Part shown: positions 8,470 through 17,568 of the stretch, one piece after another
How positions within the stretch are numbered: the stretch's first letter is position 1
Layout: every line of letters starts with the position of its first letter
DNA from: Mucilaginibacter frigoritolerans
Lineage (GTDB): Bacteria > Bacteroidota > Bacteroidia > Sphingobacteriales > Sphingobacteriaceae
NCBI RefSeq assembly: GCF_007830615.1
Contig: NZ_VLLI01000001.1
Span: 124,001-188,000, forward strand
DNA length: 64,000 nucleotides
Direction of reading: 5' to 3'
Position numbers and translations under genes: made by a program
The notes under the pieces: generated by a model
What the model was told of the DNA's origin: nothing
What the model saw: only the letters and a program-made list of their open reading frames with translations
Database searches by the model: none

Positions 8470-10896
8470 ATGATAAAAAACTATTTAAAAATTGCGGTAA
8501 GGCAATTGCGCAAACAACGGATGTATGCGGCAATTAAGATTGGTGGTTTTGCATTAAGTATTGCCGCCTGTATATTGATAGGGCTTTATATTAAAGATGA
8601 GTTGAGCTATGATCAATCTTACCCGGATACCAATCGTATTTACAGGTTGGTTGAATATTATACACATGATGGAAAAGTTGAAAAAGGTGATGATTACCCT
8701 GCACCAATTTCAAATGCGTTAAAAGCTGATTTTCCGGAGATAGAAAAATCCGCGCGTTTAATGCCAAATTCACTTTTCCCCGGAGCCGGAAACAATGAGT
8801 TGAGGCGTGCCGACCAGGTAGAGAATACGCATGAAGAAGGGTTCACTTATGCCGATGAGGATCTGTTGAATATTTTAAAGCTGCCAATGGTTTATGGAGA
8901 AAGGGAACATGCACTTTCAGAACCTAATACCATGGTGATATCCAAACGCAAAGCGGATAAGTATTTCCCTGGTCAAAATCCGGTTGGTAAGGTAATGTAT
9001 CTGAATAATGATCAAACCAAACCTTATAGAATTGGGGGAGTGATGGAAAATTTCCCAAAAACATCGCATCTGCAATTTGATTTTCTGCTTACCCTGAAAG
9101 GGGTTGAATTTTACAAAGGCGAGCAAACCAACTGGAATGCCAGTAATTACCCCGACTATGTGCTGCTGAAGCCAGGAACAAATATTGAGCAACTGAATAA
9201 AAAAATAACCGCTGACATCGAAAAAAATTATTTTTTGCCTGCATTGCTTAGTATCAGTTTTAAAGATGCCGCAAAATTATTGCAACAATTATCATTTAAG
9301 TTGCAGCCAATCAGCGATGTTCATTTAACATACGATGTGCAGGACGAATTTCAGCATGGTGACATCCGTTTTATCTGGCTTTTTGGAGCTGTGGCATTAT
9401 TTATTTTAACCATTGCCTGCATCAATTTCGTTAACCTTTCTACAGCTAAATCGGCTAATCGTGCTAAGGAGGTTGGGTTAAGAAAAGTTGTTGGCTCAAC
9501 CCGTGGAGGATTAATTAATCAATTTCTTACAGAGTCATTACTTTACAGTGTTATTTCATTTATGATTGGTATACTGCTGGCCTGGGCGTTATTGCCATAT
9601 TTTAATGTGCTGGCTTCAAAAACATTAACCATACCCTGGCTGGCACTGTGGTTTATACCGGTTATACTTGTAGCGGCATTTATAGTAGGCATAGTGGCCG
9701 GCATTTACCCCGCATTTTATCTTTCATCCTTTAAGCCTGCAAGTGTGCTTAAAGGGTCAATAAGTAACGGTAGCAAAAGCTCTGTTCTTCGTAATAGCCT
9801 GGTGGTATTCCAGTTTACGGCTTCCATTATACTTATCATCAGCACTTTTGTTATTTACAACCAAATGAAGTATATCCTTAACAAAAACCTGGGTTATAAT
9901 AAAGATCAGGTTGTTGTGCTGCAGGGTACCAATACACTGGGCGATAATGGCGTTAAAAATCTTAAGCAGGATCTGCTGAAGCTATCGTCAGTTAAAAGTG
10001 TTTCTATCAGCGATTATCTGCCTGTTGCCGATACTAAACGCAATGGTAATACCCTTTGGAACGAAGGAAAATCAAAAGTTGAAACCGGTGTAGATTCTCA
10101 GTTTTGGGTAATTGACGAGGATTACCTAAAAACGTTTGGCATAAAGCTTTTGGACGGGGTAAACTTTTCGCCTGATGGAAATAATGGTGGTGTTATCGTT
10201 AACGAGACTATGGTGAAAAAACTCAACATCAAAAATCCTGTAGGTAAGGCAATTACTCATGGGAGTGATGTGATGAGAATTATTGGCGTAGTAAAGGATT
10301 TTAATTTTGAATCGTTAAGGCAACCTATTGGTGCGTTAGCGCTTTTCAAAGGCATCAGCCCTTCTATTGTTTCGGTAAAAATAAATGGCGGAAACATACC
10401 AAACACTATCGCGGAAATTTCATCTGTGTGGAAGGATTTGGCCCCATCGCAGCCCATCCGTTATTCTTTTCTCGATGATCGCTTTAATAAAATGTATGAT
10501 GATGTGCAGCGGATGGGTCATATATTTACCAGTTTTGCTATTCTGGCTGTCGTGATTGCCTGTTTAGGTTTATTCGCTTTAGCAGCCTTTATGGCAGAGC
10601 AACGAAGCAAAGAAATCGGGATCAGAAAAGTATTGGGTGCAAGCGTGCAAAGTATTACCAAACTATTATCTTTTGATTTTGTAAAGCTGGTGGTGCTTGC
10701 CATCATCATTGCTTCGCCAATTGCCTGGTGGACCATGAATAAATGGCTGGAGGATTTTAATTACCGCATTACTATAAGTTGGTGGATATTTGCCTTAGCG
10801 GGCGTTGTTGCTATTTTTATAGCCTTGTTTACGGTGAGTTTTCAATCTATTAAGGCGGCTGTTGCGAACCCTATTAAAGCTTTGCGGAGCGAGTAG
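8470..10896 (+). CDS. FtsX/MacB-type ABC transporter permease (third of three)
   Basis: 808 residues starting MIKNYLKIAVRQLRKQR. It follows the second permease after about 95 bp of word-repeat DNA. Two MacB-like periplasmic domains and two FtsX bundles are visible: IACINFVNLSTAKSANRAKE in the middle and LFALAAFMAEQRSKEIGIR near the end, with the family-typical C terminus KAAVANPIKALRSE. The three genes probably form one operon, ended by the strong hairpin at 10937-10985. The paralogues are clearly diverged, so this is an old duplication rather than recent copying. Confidence 0.88.
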   Translation: MIKNYLKIAVRQLRKQRMYAAIKIGGFALSIAACILIGLYIKDELSYDQSYPDTNRIYRLVEYYTHDGKVEKGDDYPAPISNALKADFPEIEKSARLMPNSLFPGAGNNELRRADQVENTHEEGFTYADEDLLNILKLPMVYGEREHALSEPNTMVISKRKADKYFPGQNPVGKVMYLNNDQTKPYRIGGVMENFPKTSHLQFDFLLTLKGVEFYKGEQTNWNASNYPDYVLLKPGTNIEQLNKKITADIEKNYFLPALLSISFKDAAKLLQQLSFKLQPISDVHLTYDVQDEFQHGDIRFIWLFGAVALFILTIACINFVNLSTAKSANRAKEVGLRKVVGSTRGGLINQFLTESLLYSVISFMIGILLAWALLPYFNVLASKTLTIPWLALWFIPVILVAAFIVGIVAGIYPAFYLSSFKPASVLKGSISNGSKSSVLRNSLVVFQFTASIILIISTFVIYNQMKYILNKNLGYNKDQVVVLQGTNTLGDNGVKNLKQDLLKLSSVKSVSISDYLPVADTKRNGNTLWNEGKSKVETGVDSQFWVIDEDYLKTFGIKLLDGVNFSPDGNNGGVIVNETMVKKLNIKNPVGKAITHGSDVMRIIGVVKDFNFESLRQPIGALALFKGISPSIVSVKINGGNIPNTIAEISSVWKDLAPSQPIRYSFLDDRFNKMYDDVQRMGHIFTSFAILAVVIACLGLFALAAFMAEQRSKEIGIRKVLGASVQSITKLLSFDFVKLVVLAIIIASPIAWWTMNKWLEDFNYRITISWWIFALAGVVAIFIALFTVSFQSIKAAVANPIKALRSE

Positions 10897-10936
10897 AGCA
10901 AGGAAGTAGCAGTTTTTATGAGCGGTGACAGTAAAA

Positions 10937-10985
10937 TTATCTGAATCAGAATTGAATCTAAATTTGGCAATTCTGATTCAGATAA
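10937..10985. terminator. Strong bidirectional hairpin between convergent genes
   Basis: Perfect 18-bp inverted arms (TTATCTGAATCAGAATTG at 10937-10954 and its complement at 10968-10985) with a 13-nt loop. It lies between the third permease (+, ends 10896) and the esterase (-, ends 10995). The position and symmetry fit a shared transcription terminator for both genes. Confidence 0.75.
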
Positions 10986-10994
10986 TGAGTTTAA

Positions 10995-12614
10995 TTAATT
11001 ATCAGGATGCACCTTTTTCAGATAAGCATCCATTTCGCGGAGTAGTTGACCACTTGAATAAGGCCGCCAGCCATGGCCGCCTCGTTCGCCATAAGTAAAC
11101 GAGCCTCCATAGTAAGGATTGGTAGTTTTGATTAAAAAATCTTCCATATGGTAAACGCCGAAGTTCAAAAAGAAATCATCCATGCGGCCAGCAAATACAT
11201 GCAGTTTGCCCACTAATTTGGGGCCTACAGTTGTCCAGTTTTTTTCGAGATAGTAACGCATGTCAAAATTCTCTTTCCAGTAACAGGCTACAGAAGTATC
11301 CATCACACCGGTTTCCTCATTAAAAAGTGGTTTAAAATAGCCGTCGCTTCCAATAGGTCCGTAAACGGCGCTCCAAATATCCAGCTGACCGCCCGAACGT
11401 CCTTTTGTGCCATTAACCAGTTCCATGGTAATGCGTTGTTTTGAGGTGAGGCGCACATCTCCGGTTTGCCAGAAACGGGTATTGATGGTAGGTGTTTTAT
11501 ACCATTCAAACTCTTTATAAAAGGCGTTTTTATCTTCATAAACATTAATGCCCTCTACATTATGAAAATCAAGCGGGTCTGGTGAGAATGACCATGTACC
11601 GCCGTAAAACTCAGGATACAAAACCTGCAACGCAAATGATTCCCAGCCACCGGTTGAGCCTCCGGTTAATAAACGGGCATAACCTTCCCTGATGCAGCGA
11701 AACTGTTTTTCTATTTCGGGTATCAGTTCCTGGTGGATAGCATCACCATAAGGACCGTTATTTACCGTATTTACGGCATACGAATCGTCGAAATAAGGGG
11801 TAGGATGCTGCAAGGTTATGGCAATAAATGCAGGAAATCCATCGGATGTCCAATCTTTATAAAATTCACTCTGATCACTTTCCCTAAACCTGAATGGCGG
11901 GGCCAGCGAGAAATGCCCCTCCTCGTAAACCGTAGGATAGTGTTTATCAGGGTTTTCATCATAGCCTTTCGGTAACAAGATGGTTGCTCCAATATAAATT
12001 GGCTGTCCCCAAAATTTGCTGAGTATTTCACTCTTAATTTTAATATGCTTTACCCATTTGGTATCGGCAGGAACTGGAATAGGTGGTATTACTTGGTCAA
12101 CCAGTAATTTGATGGATTGGGTATGATTTTGATTAATAGAAATTTTTTGCACTTTACTATAGAGGTTGCCCGGTGAACGGCGCCAATCCTGCCCTTCCCA
12201 TTGGTCCATGTGCATCCATAAGGTGTGTCCGTCAGATCGTTTAAATTCTGTGTATTTGCTTAATACTGCTTGTACATAGTAATCGCCGGTAGGAATATCT
12301 TTAAGATCGTTTACCGGGTATCCCAGTATTGAACCATCCACTGTTATTTCCTGTGCCGGTTGCAGCTTTTCAAAGTCGACACCAAAAAACTGTGTGCCAT
12401 ATCGGCCAACTTGCAGTCGTGGTTCAATGGTATCTGCATGCGAAATTACCAGGAACATACGGCCTGTTAATGGTTTTGCGTCGGTTGCGGATGAAAAGGA
12501 TATTTTAAACTGGAGTTTTCCTTTTGCTCCGGCAATATTTTCTGCTTTTTGCTGGGAAAAAGCGTTTGTCAGGCCTGATAAAAGAAACGAAATGAGGAGT
12601 GATTTTAATTTCAT
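10995..12614 (-). CDS. Exported esterase (esterase D/PF00756-like)
   Basis: 539 residues with a signal peptide (MKLKSLLISFLLSGLTNAFSQQ). The N-terminal 190 residues form an Ig-like or accessory domain with repeated aromatic strands. The C-terminal part is an alpha/beta hydrolase of the putative-esterase type: the nucleophile elbow is GGSTGGW (Ser about 320), and a late GERGGHGWRPY near 512-522 probably holds the catalytic His. It likely acts in the periplasm on acyl or feruloyl-type esters, but the substrate cannot be told. It is monocistronic and convergent with the permease operon. Confidence 0.78.
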   Translation of the reverse strand: MKLKSLLISFLLSGLTNAFSQQKAENIAGAKGKLQFKISFSSATDAKPLTGRMFLVISHADTIEPRLQVGRYGTQFFGVDFEKLQPAQEITVDGSILGYPVNDLKDIPTGDYYVQAVLSKYTEFKRSDGHTLWMHMDQWEGQDWRRSPGNLYSKVQKISINQNHTQSIKLLVDQVIPPIPVPADTKWVKHIKIKSEILSKFWGQPIYIGATILLPKGYDENPDKHYPTVYEEGHFSLAPPFRFRESDQSEFYKDWTSDGFPAFIAITLQHPTPYFDDSYAVNTVNNGPYGDAIHQELIPEIEKQFRCIREGYARLLTGGSTGGWESFALQVLYPEFYGGTWSFSPDPLDFHNVEGINVYEDKNAFYKEFEWYKTPTINTRFWQTGDVRLTSKQRITMELVNGTKGRSGGQLDIWSAVYGPIGSDGYFKPLFNEETGVMDTSVACYWKENFDMRYYLEKNWTTVGPKLVGKLHVFAGRMDDFFLNFGVYHMEDFLIKTTNPYYGGSFTYGERGGHGWRPYSSGQLLREMDAYLKKVHPDN

Positions 12615-12735
12615 ATAACAGCAAATTATTAATGATTAAAAAAGATGATTGGCTTATCTTAAGCAATTTACCGTGATTTTTTCATTTAATAAGAAGCCAA
12701 ACAGCTTTGTTACATGAATGTTAAGCGAAAAGAAA

Positions 12736-12765
12736 AAGGTGTGAACCTTTAATTGGCCACACCTT
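12736..12765 (-). terminator. Rho-independent terminator after the 12.8-kb gene
   Basis: Arms AAGGTGTG (12736-12743) and CACACCTT (12758-12765). Read on the minus strand, the stem is followed by TTTTTCTTTT. It sits just downstream of the stop of the gene at 12792-13544. Confidence 0.65.
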
Positions 12766-12791
12766 CTTTAATTAAATGTTATCATTTGTTT

Positions 12792-13544
12792 TTACCACAA
12801 AAACAATGGTAAAAGCCAAATTGGCGAAACATAGTAAGGATCGTAATAGGGCTCATAATATTCAACGGTTTCTTCCTCTACAATAGTTTCAGTTCCGTTA
12901 TTATTATAATTGTTATCGTTTTGGTTTTGTTTTTGCTCTTCTTCCAGCAGCTTAATCATCAGCTCTGAACCTTGATTAATCATATCAACCATGGGATCTT
13001 CGCCAACTTCTTCGGGCTTGATTGCTGTTTTGCAGATTTCTTCAATTTCGCTCCATTCATTATCAGATACCAGGTCCATCTGCCAACCATTTGAGGCAGT
13101 GTCGAACCTGTTTTCATTAATAAACGACATAAATACTATTTCGGCAGGATCAATTTTCTTAAAAAGGGCTACTGCAATACGGAGATCATCAAAGCGTTCG
13201 TCATTTGTAAAATCGGCCCAGGCATCATCACTTTCAAAATCAAAATAACGGGCAAAAGCAAATTCACCTTTTTCCAGATCTACATAAGAGAAAATGTCAT
13301 ATACTTTTAAGTATTCTGTATACCGTTTCATGAAGGTATTAAATACATCTTGTCCTTTTGTGGTAACCTGGTAGTTTAGTCCGCTGGTTTGTACATAGCC
13401 TTTTGACATCAGCTCAATGAACAGCGGTTCCAGTACACTATCATCGCCATTGGCAACCGTTTGAAAATGATGCTGGCCATTAATCATCTCATTTAAAAGG
13501 ATGATGGCCTTAAATGATTTTTTATTATCGTCTGTTAAAAACAT
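12792..13544 (-). CDS. Hypothetical protein with winged-helix-like N terminus and aromatic tail
   Basis: 250 residues, no family recognised. Residues 1-75 (SFKAIILLNEM, LEPLFIELMSKGYVQ, YQVTTKGQDVFNTFM) have the helix-helix-wing rhythm of a PadR or winged-helix domain. The middle is acidic and aromatic (YVDLEKGEFAFARYFDFESD). After about residue 200 comes a low-complexity stretch (QNQNDNNYNNNG) and a Tyr/Pro-rich tail ending in a hydrophobic cluster (SPIWLLPLFLW). No signal peptide. It lies downstream of a PspA-family gene on the same strand, separated by a palindromic repeat, so a link to envelope stress is possible but unproven. Confidence 0.6.
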   Translation of the reverse strand: MFLTDDNKKSFKAIILLNEMINGQHHFQTVANGDDSVLEPLFIELMSKGYVQTSGLNYQVTTKGQDVFNTFMKRYTEYLKVYDIFSYVDLEKGEFAFARYFDFESDDAWADFTNDERFDDLRIAVALFKKIDPAEIVFMSFINENRFDTASNGWQMDLVSDNEWSEIEEICKTAIKPEEVGEDPMVDMINQGSELMIKLLEEEQKQNQNDNNYNNNGTETIVEEETVEYYEPYYDPYYVSPIWLLPLFLW

Positions 13545-13604
13545 GGGGGATTGAATGGTTTTGTGGATAGTTACTTCCTATCTAAAAAAAAGCAATAACC
13601 TACC

Positions 13605-13699
13605 CGTCATTGCGAGGTACGAAGCAATCTTTATGCTTTACAAATCATCAAGGGCTTTTATTGTCCTGTGTAGAGATTGCTTCGTACCTCGCAATGACG
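13605..13699. repeat. Palindromic REP/MITE-like element with perfect 26-bp arms
   Basis: Arms at 13605-13630 (begins CGTCATTGCGAGGTACG) and 13674-13699 are exact reverse complements, with a 43-nt centre. It lies just past the pspA-family stop codon. The CGTCATTGCGAGG...GAAGCAATC core is a widely seen bacterial palindrome type. A degenerate relative is at 22967-23033. Confidence 0.85.
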
Positions 13700-13711
13700 C
13701 GTGGTGAAGGG

Positions 13712-14413
13712 TTAATTTAACAATTTGGTGCGTTTAGCTTTAATAGCTTCCAATGCGTTTGATGATGAACCTACACCTAAAGCTTTATTGATTTCCTGCT
13801 CGGTTGACAGGGTTGAATCTTCAATTTGCGCATAAGCAGCAGCACGGAATTCTTGTGCCGATGCTTTTTCGTCCATACGGTTTAAGGTTGCCATTAAGCC
13901 ATCGGTATCGACATTTGAAAGCGTTTTGTTGATTTTTTCAGAAACCTCAGCTGTTTTAGCACGCGATTGAATCAATTTTGCACGGTTTTCTGTGTCGGTT
14001 ATCTGATCCTTAATTTGTTTTATTTTGAGGTCCATCACTGCTACAGCACTTTCTTCTTTTTCGGCCATTTTAGCAAACTGATCTGCTTCAATTGCTGCTT
14101 TTTGGTGTGCCTCGGCAGCTTTGGCAGCCAGTTCATTGCCTTTAACCTCGTCAAGCTGTTTGGTTTCAATACGATCAAGCAGTTCATTGGTTTTCTTTTC
14201 CCAATCATCGGCACTATTGCGGTATTGCAATTCGCTTGCGCGATGTTGCAGAGCAAGCGCTTTAATTTCGGCCTCGCCCTGTATGGCTTGCTGATAATTT
14301 TCTCTTAATTCGCGAAGTATCTGGTCGGCCATTTTAGCCGGATCTTCTAATTTATCTACTGCGGCATTAGCTTCGGCTTTGCCAATGCGGAATAACCTGT
14401 CAAATATGCTCAT
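13712..14413 (-). CDS. PspA/IM30 (Vipp1-like) family protein
   Basis: 233 residues from the ATG at 14413, giving the family-typical start MSIFDRLFRIGKAEANAAVD. A longer frame reaching 14545 would run into the upstream lipoprotein gene. The protein is almost entirely helical coiled coil: KMADQILRELRENYQQAI, long Gln/Glu/Lys heptads, then a short C-terminal helix. PspA-family proteins bind the inner membrane and form ring or rod ESCRT-III-like assemblies that protect membrane integrity. No pspF or pspBC partners are present. It is probably cotranscribed with the lipoprotein gene upstream (46 bp gap). Confidence 0.85.
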   Translation of the reverse strand: MSIFDRLFRIGKAEANAAVDKLEDPAKMADQILRELRENYQQAIQGEAEIKALALQHRASELQYRNSADDWEKKTNELLDRIETKQLDEVKGNELAAKAAEAHQKAAIEADQFAKMAEKEESAVAVMDLKIKQIKDQITDTENRAKLIQSRAKTAEVSEKINKTLSNVDTDGLMATLNRMDEKASAQEFRAAAYAQIEDSTLSTEQEINKALGVGSSSNALEAIKAKRTKLLN

Positions 14414-14459
14414 ATTATAAAATGTTAGATGCTTAAAATTAATTGTCTGTTTATTAAAA

Positions 14460-15194
14460 TTATCTTCTGCGGCCAAAACCACCACGGCTGCGCCCAAAAC
14501 TCGACCTGCCAGATGATGATGAACTGCTATGACCAAAGCCACCACTACGCACAGTTGATGGGCTACGGGTACTGAATGAACGTTGTGAACGTGATGGTGA
14601 ACTTAAACTGCTACGTGAACTTCTGGTAGACATAGCCGATGAAGTTGTTGGCCTGAAAGTAGTATAAGTGCGTGTACGTGTATAATATGACGGATAATAG
14701 CCGTAATGGTACATCGGCATATAATAAGCGTGCGGGCGCATCAGGTAACTGAGTAGCAGGAAATCAGTAAGTGAAAATGAGGAATGATAGTAATTATCAT
14801 TGCCCACATAATTAGGGTTGCCCTGTACACTTAAATCGGCAGTATTGTTTTGGGTGGGATCTACCTTAATGTGTGCAATAGTTACAGAGTCGGCATCACT
14901 TACATCATCAACTACGTTTAGCCTGTTTTGAGATGGCTCTTCCACTTTCAAATAATCAATGTTCCCGTCTTTATCCAAATCGAGGTTGCTTACATGATTA
15001 TTAGGATCGTTAATGGCTTTTTCAAGCGTTTGCGGGTCAGTGCTGGTTTTAACCAACTGAGCTAGTTTGTTTACATCAAAGCCTGCAGGAGCGTTGTTGC
15101 TTTCAATAGTTACATTATTTTGTTGCGGCGGGTTTTGCGTGCAACCGGCAGCAAGTATTGCTACGGCAGAGAGTACTATAAATATCTTTTTCAT
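14460..15194 (-). CDS. Lipoprotein with Ser/Arg/Gly-rich tail
   Basis: 244 residues. A lipoprotein signal with lipobox LAAGC places the lipid-modified Cys at about 18. Residues about 40-110 contain DLDKDGNIDYLKVEE, an EF-hand-like Asp loop followed by acidic segments. A hydrophobic Tyr-rich patch (LLLSYLMRPHAYYMPMYHYG) follows. The last 70 residues are almost only Ser, Arg, Gly, Thr and Phe and end SRGGFGRRR. This composition is seen in several Bacteroidota envelope proteins, and no enzyme function is evident. It lies directly upstream of the PspA-family gene in the same direction. Confidence 0.65.
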   Translation of the reverse strand: MKKIFIVLSAVAILAAGCTQNPPQQNNVTIESNNAPAGFDVNKLAQLVKTSTDPQTLEKAINDPNNHVSNLDLDKDGNIDYLKVEEPSQNRLNVVDDVSDADSVTIAHIKVDPTQNNTADLSVQGNPNYVGNDNYYHSSFSLTDFLLLSYLMRPHAYYMPMYHYGYYPSYYTRTRTYTTFRPTTSSAMSTRSSRSSLSSPSRSQRSFSTRSPSTVRSGGFGHSSSSSSGRSSFGRSRGGFGRRR

Positions 15195-15363
15195 CGTATT
15201 TAATCCTGAGTAAATTTATAAAAGTTGTTAATGATAACACAGAACTTATTGATTGTTTTTTATTGCAAGGTTGCTTATTGTTCTGATTGTAGTATTTAGA
15301 TGCAACTGGTAGCAGGATGTTACAAAAGCCGTTGTGTAATTAAATAAGATGGTGGCTTAAACT

Positions 15364-15480
15364 ATGCCATTACCATCTGATGAGGAAAATATCGGTTTAA
15401 ACCCATCCGAATATTTCAAAAAAAATCAGGAATTGTTAAGAGAAATGCAACAGATGTTTAAGAATAATGAAGTTTTTTGA
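15364..15480 (+). CDS. Possible 38-residue small protein
   Basis: An ATG at 15364 opens a short frame ending in TGA at 15478-15480. It encodes MPLPSDEENIGLNPSEYFKK followed by a charged helix (ELLREMQQMFKNNEVF). Composition is protein-like (acidic start, amphipathic helix end) and it is the only coding-looking piece in the 405-bp gap between the divergent lipoprotein and peptidase genes. It has no visible ribosome-binding site and could be chance or a gene remnant. Confidence 0.3.
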   Translation: MPLPSDEENIGLNPSEYFKKNQELLREMQQMFKNNEVF

Positions 15481-15599
15481 TAAGTAATGTCAGGTTAACA
15501 GGTTATTAAAGTGGTTTTATATATTTACAGCCTTGTTTTAAAAGTTGCGATAACTTTCATCAGGATAACCAATTATAAACTGAGAATTATTTAATAAAG

Positions 15600-16367
15600 A
15601 TGAGAAGGATTTGTTTTGTTATTTTACTAACATCTATTTGTTTTGCAGGTATGGGTCAAGGGACACAGGGTACAGCCACAAGAACTATTTTTGCCTATGG
15701 TGGTGGTTTTACCAAGCAGTTTATGAGTTATGTAATTACCCTAACTAAAAAAGATAATCCTAAAATATGCTTTTTGCCAACAGCAACAGGTGATAATGCC
15801 AATACCATTAATAGCTGGTACTCTGCCTGCGAAGGTTTACCGATGCGTCCTTACGTACAAAGAGCTTTTGTTGCTTCATCTACTGACTCAAAAAGCTTTG
15901 AAGAAAACCTGCTGAGCATGGACGCTATTATTGTTGGTGGTGGCAATACCCTAAATATGATGGCCATATGGAAAGCCCAGGGCATCGATACCGTGTTAAA
16001 AAAAGCATACAACAAGGGTATTATATTAGGTGGAGGAAGTGCCGGTTCTTTATGCTGGTTTCAGGGAGGTACGACCGATTCAAGACCTAAAGACCTATCT
16101 ATTGTAAAATGCCTTGGATTTATTCAAACCAGCCACTGTCCGCATTACCATAGCGAGCCATTGCGTAAGCCGCTTTATTTTGATAATATTTTACAGGGAA
16201 GACTATCAGCAGGCTATGCCATTGATGATAAGGCCGGGATAGTATTTGAGAATGAACAATATGTGCGAACTGTTGCCATTGATGATAAAAGCAATGCTTA
16301 CTATGTATCAGTTGTAAACGGACAGATTGATGAAAAGCTTTTGCCGGTTACACAGATCATCAAATAA
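15600..16367 (+). CDS. Exported S51-type peptidase (peptidase E / cyanophycinase-like)
   Basis: 255 residues with a signal peptide ending near GMGQ. S51-family hallmarks: GGGNTLNM at 113-120, the nucleophile elbow GGGSAGS at 144-150 (Ser147) and a His cluster (TSHCPHYHSEP, about 177-187). Cytoplasmic PepE cleaves Asp-X dipeptides and related exported forms act like cyanophycinase. Having a signal peptide suggests periplasmic peptide processing. It is followed by a 100-bp gap and then lpxK. Confidence 0.8.
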   Translation: MRRICFVILLTSICFAGMGQGTQGTATRTIFAYGGGFTKQFMSYVITLTKKDNPKICFLPTATGDNANTINSWYSACEGLPMRPYVQRAFVASSTDSKSFEENLLSMDAIIVGGGNTLNMMAIWKAQGIDTVLKKAYNKGIILGGGSAGSLCWFQGGTTDSRPKDLSIVKCLGFIQTSHCPHYHSEPLRKPLYFDNILQGRLSAGYAIDDKAGIVFENEQYVRTVAIDDKSNAYYVSVVNGQIDEKLLPVTQIIK

Positions 16368-16467
16368 TTTAAATCCTGTTTATCAGCATTTAGTAAGGCC
16401 GTCGGTTTCCATAAATCGATGAACCGGCAATCTCTGTTAAACTGTTTTCCTATCTTTACAGCGATTT

Positions 16468-17568
16468 ATGAAATACTTTCGCTGGCTTTTATTGCCGTTT
16501 TCATTGCTTTATGGCCTGGTGGTAATTATCCGCAACTGGTTTTATGATGCCGGGATATTTAAGAGCCATAAATTTGAAAAACCTGTAGTATCGGTTGGTA
16601 ACCTGGATGTTGGTGGTGCGGGTAAAAGCCCTATGACTGAATATCTTATCCGTTTGCTAAAAGATAATTATAAGCTGGCAACCCTGAGCAGGGGCTATGG
16701 CCGTAAAACAAAAGGGTACCTGGTTGCTGCTTTATTTAAGGGTATGCCAGGTGTACCAGGTGGCACAGTGCAAAGTGGGTTGGATGATTCTCATCATCAA
16801 TTAGCTGACCTTGTAGGGGACGAACCTGCACAATTCAAACACAAGTTTCCGGAAATTACTGTTGCCGTTTGCGAGAAAAGGGTAGAAGGACTTAAACGGC
16901 TATTACCTGATCATGATTTAATTATTTTGGACGATGCTTACCAGCACCGCGCAGTTGAACCAGGATTAAGTATTTTATTGTTCGATTATAATCGTATTAA
17001 TGAACCGCACTTTGTGCTGCCTGCAGGTAATCTTCGTGAACCTTTCAGCGGCAGGTGGCGCTCGCAGATCATCGTAATAACAAAGTGTCCTGCACAGTTG
17101 AGTGCTTCAGAACAGGTGACTATTGCTGAGAGGATTAAACCATTGCCTTACCAGAGCTTATTTTTTTCGAAAATAGAATATCAGCAGCTGGAAGATTTGG
17201 CAGGATTGCCGGTGGATACAGTAATAGATAGCGATACAACCGTGTTTTTGCTCACCGGTATTGCCAATGCTACACCACTTATTAAGTATTTAAATACGGT
17301 AACTACAGATATTATTCATCATAAATATCCGGATCATCATCCCTTTACTTTAAAAAATATCACTAAACTTGCTGATGAGTTTAAAGCCTGCACATCACAG
17401 AAAAAAGTAATTATTACAACAGAAAAGGATGCACAGCGTTTACAGGAATCATGGTTTAATAAGGATGAAAAAATACCTGTTTGTGTGATCCCTATAAGAA
17501 CCGTATTTTTAAATGATGACGATCATAAATTTGATCAGCTAATTATTGATTATGTTAGAGAGTATTGA
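16468..17568 (+). CDS. lpxK: Tetraacyldisaccharide 4'-kinase (lipid A)
   Basis: 366 residues. An N-terminal membrane-anchoring helix (LLPFSLLYGLVVIIRNWFYD) is followed by the P-loop VGGAGKS at 48-54 and the LDDAYQHR motif near 154-161 that is characteristic of LpxK. It phosphorylates the 4' position of the disaccharide precursor in Kdo-lipid A synthesis at the inner membrane. Compared with usual LpxK sequences there is an extra stretch of about 20 residues (KGMPGVPGGTVQSG, about 91-104) between the SRGYGRKTKG and GDEP blocks. The gene overlaps the following phosphorylase gene by 17 bp. Confidence 0.93.
   Translation: MKYFRWLLLPFSLLYGLVVIIRNWFYDAGIFKSHKFEKPVVSVGNLDVGGAGKSPMTEYLIRLLKDNYKLATLSRGYGRKTKGYLVAALFKGMPGVPGGTVQSGLDDSHHQLADLVGDEPAQFKHKFPEITVAVCEKRVEGLKRLLPDHDLIILDDAYQHRAVEPGLSILLFDYNRINEPHFVLPAGNLREPFSGRWRSQIIVITKCPAQLSASEQVTIAERIKPLPYQSLFFSKIEYQQLEDLAGLPVDTVIDSDTTVFLLTGIANATPLIKYLNTVTTDIIHHKYPDHHPFTLKNITKLADEFKACTSQKKVIITTEKDAQRLQESWFNKDEKIPVCVIPIRTVFLNDDDHKFDQLIIDYVREY

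Noticed and set aside
3547-10896. A complete ABC exporter operon with its ATPase
   Set aside because: Only permease genes are present; no Walker-motif protein is encoded next to them.
13712-14545. Longer reading of the PspA-family gene
   Set aside because: The extra N-terminal residues overlap the lipoprotein gene; the ATG at 14413 gives the family-typical start.
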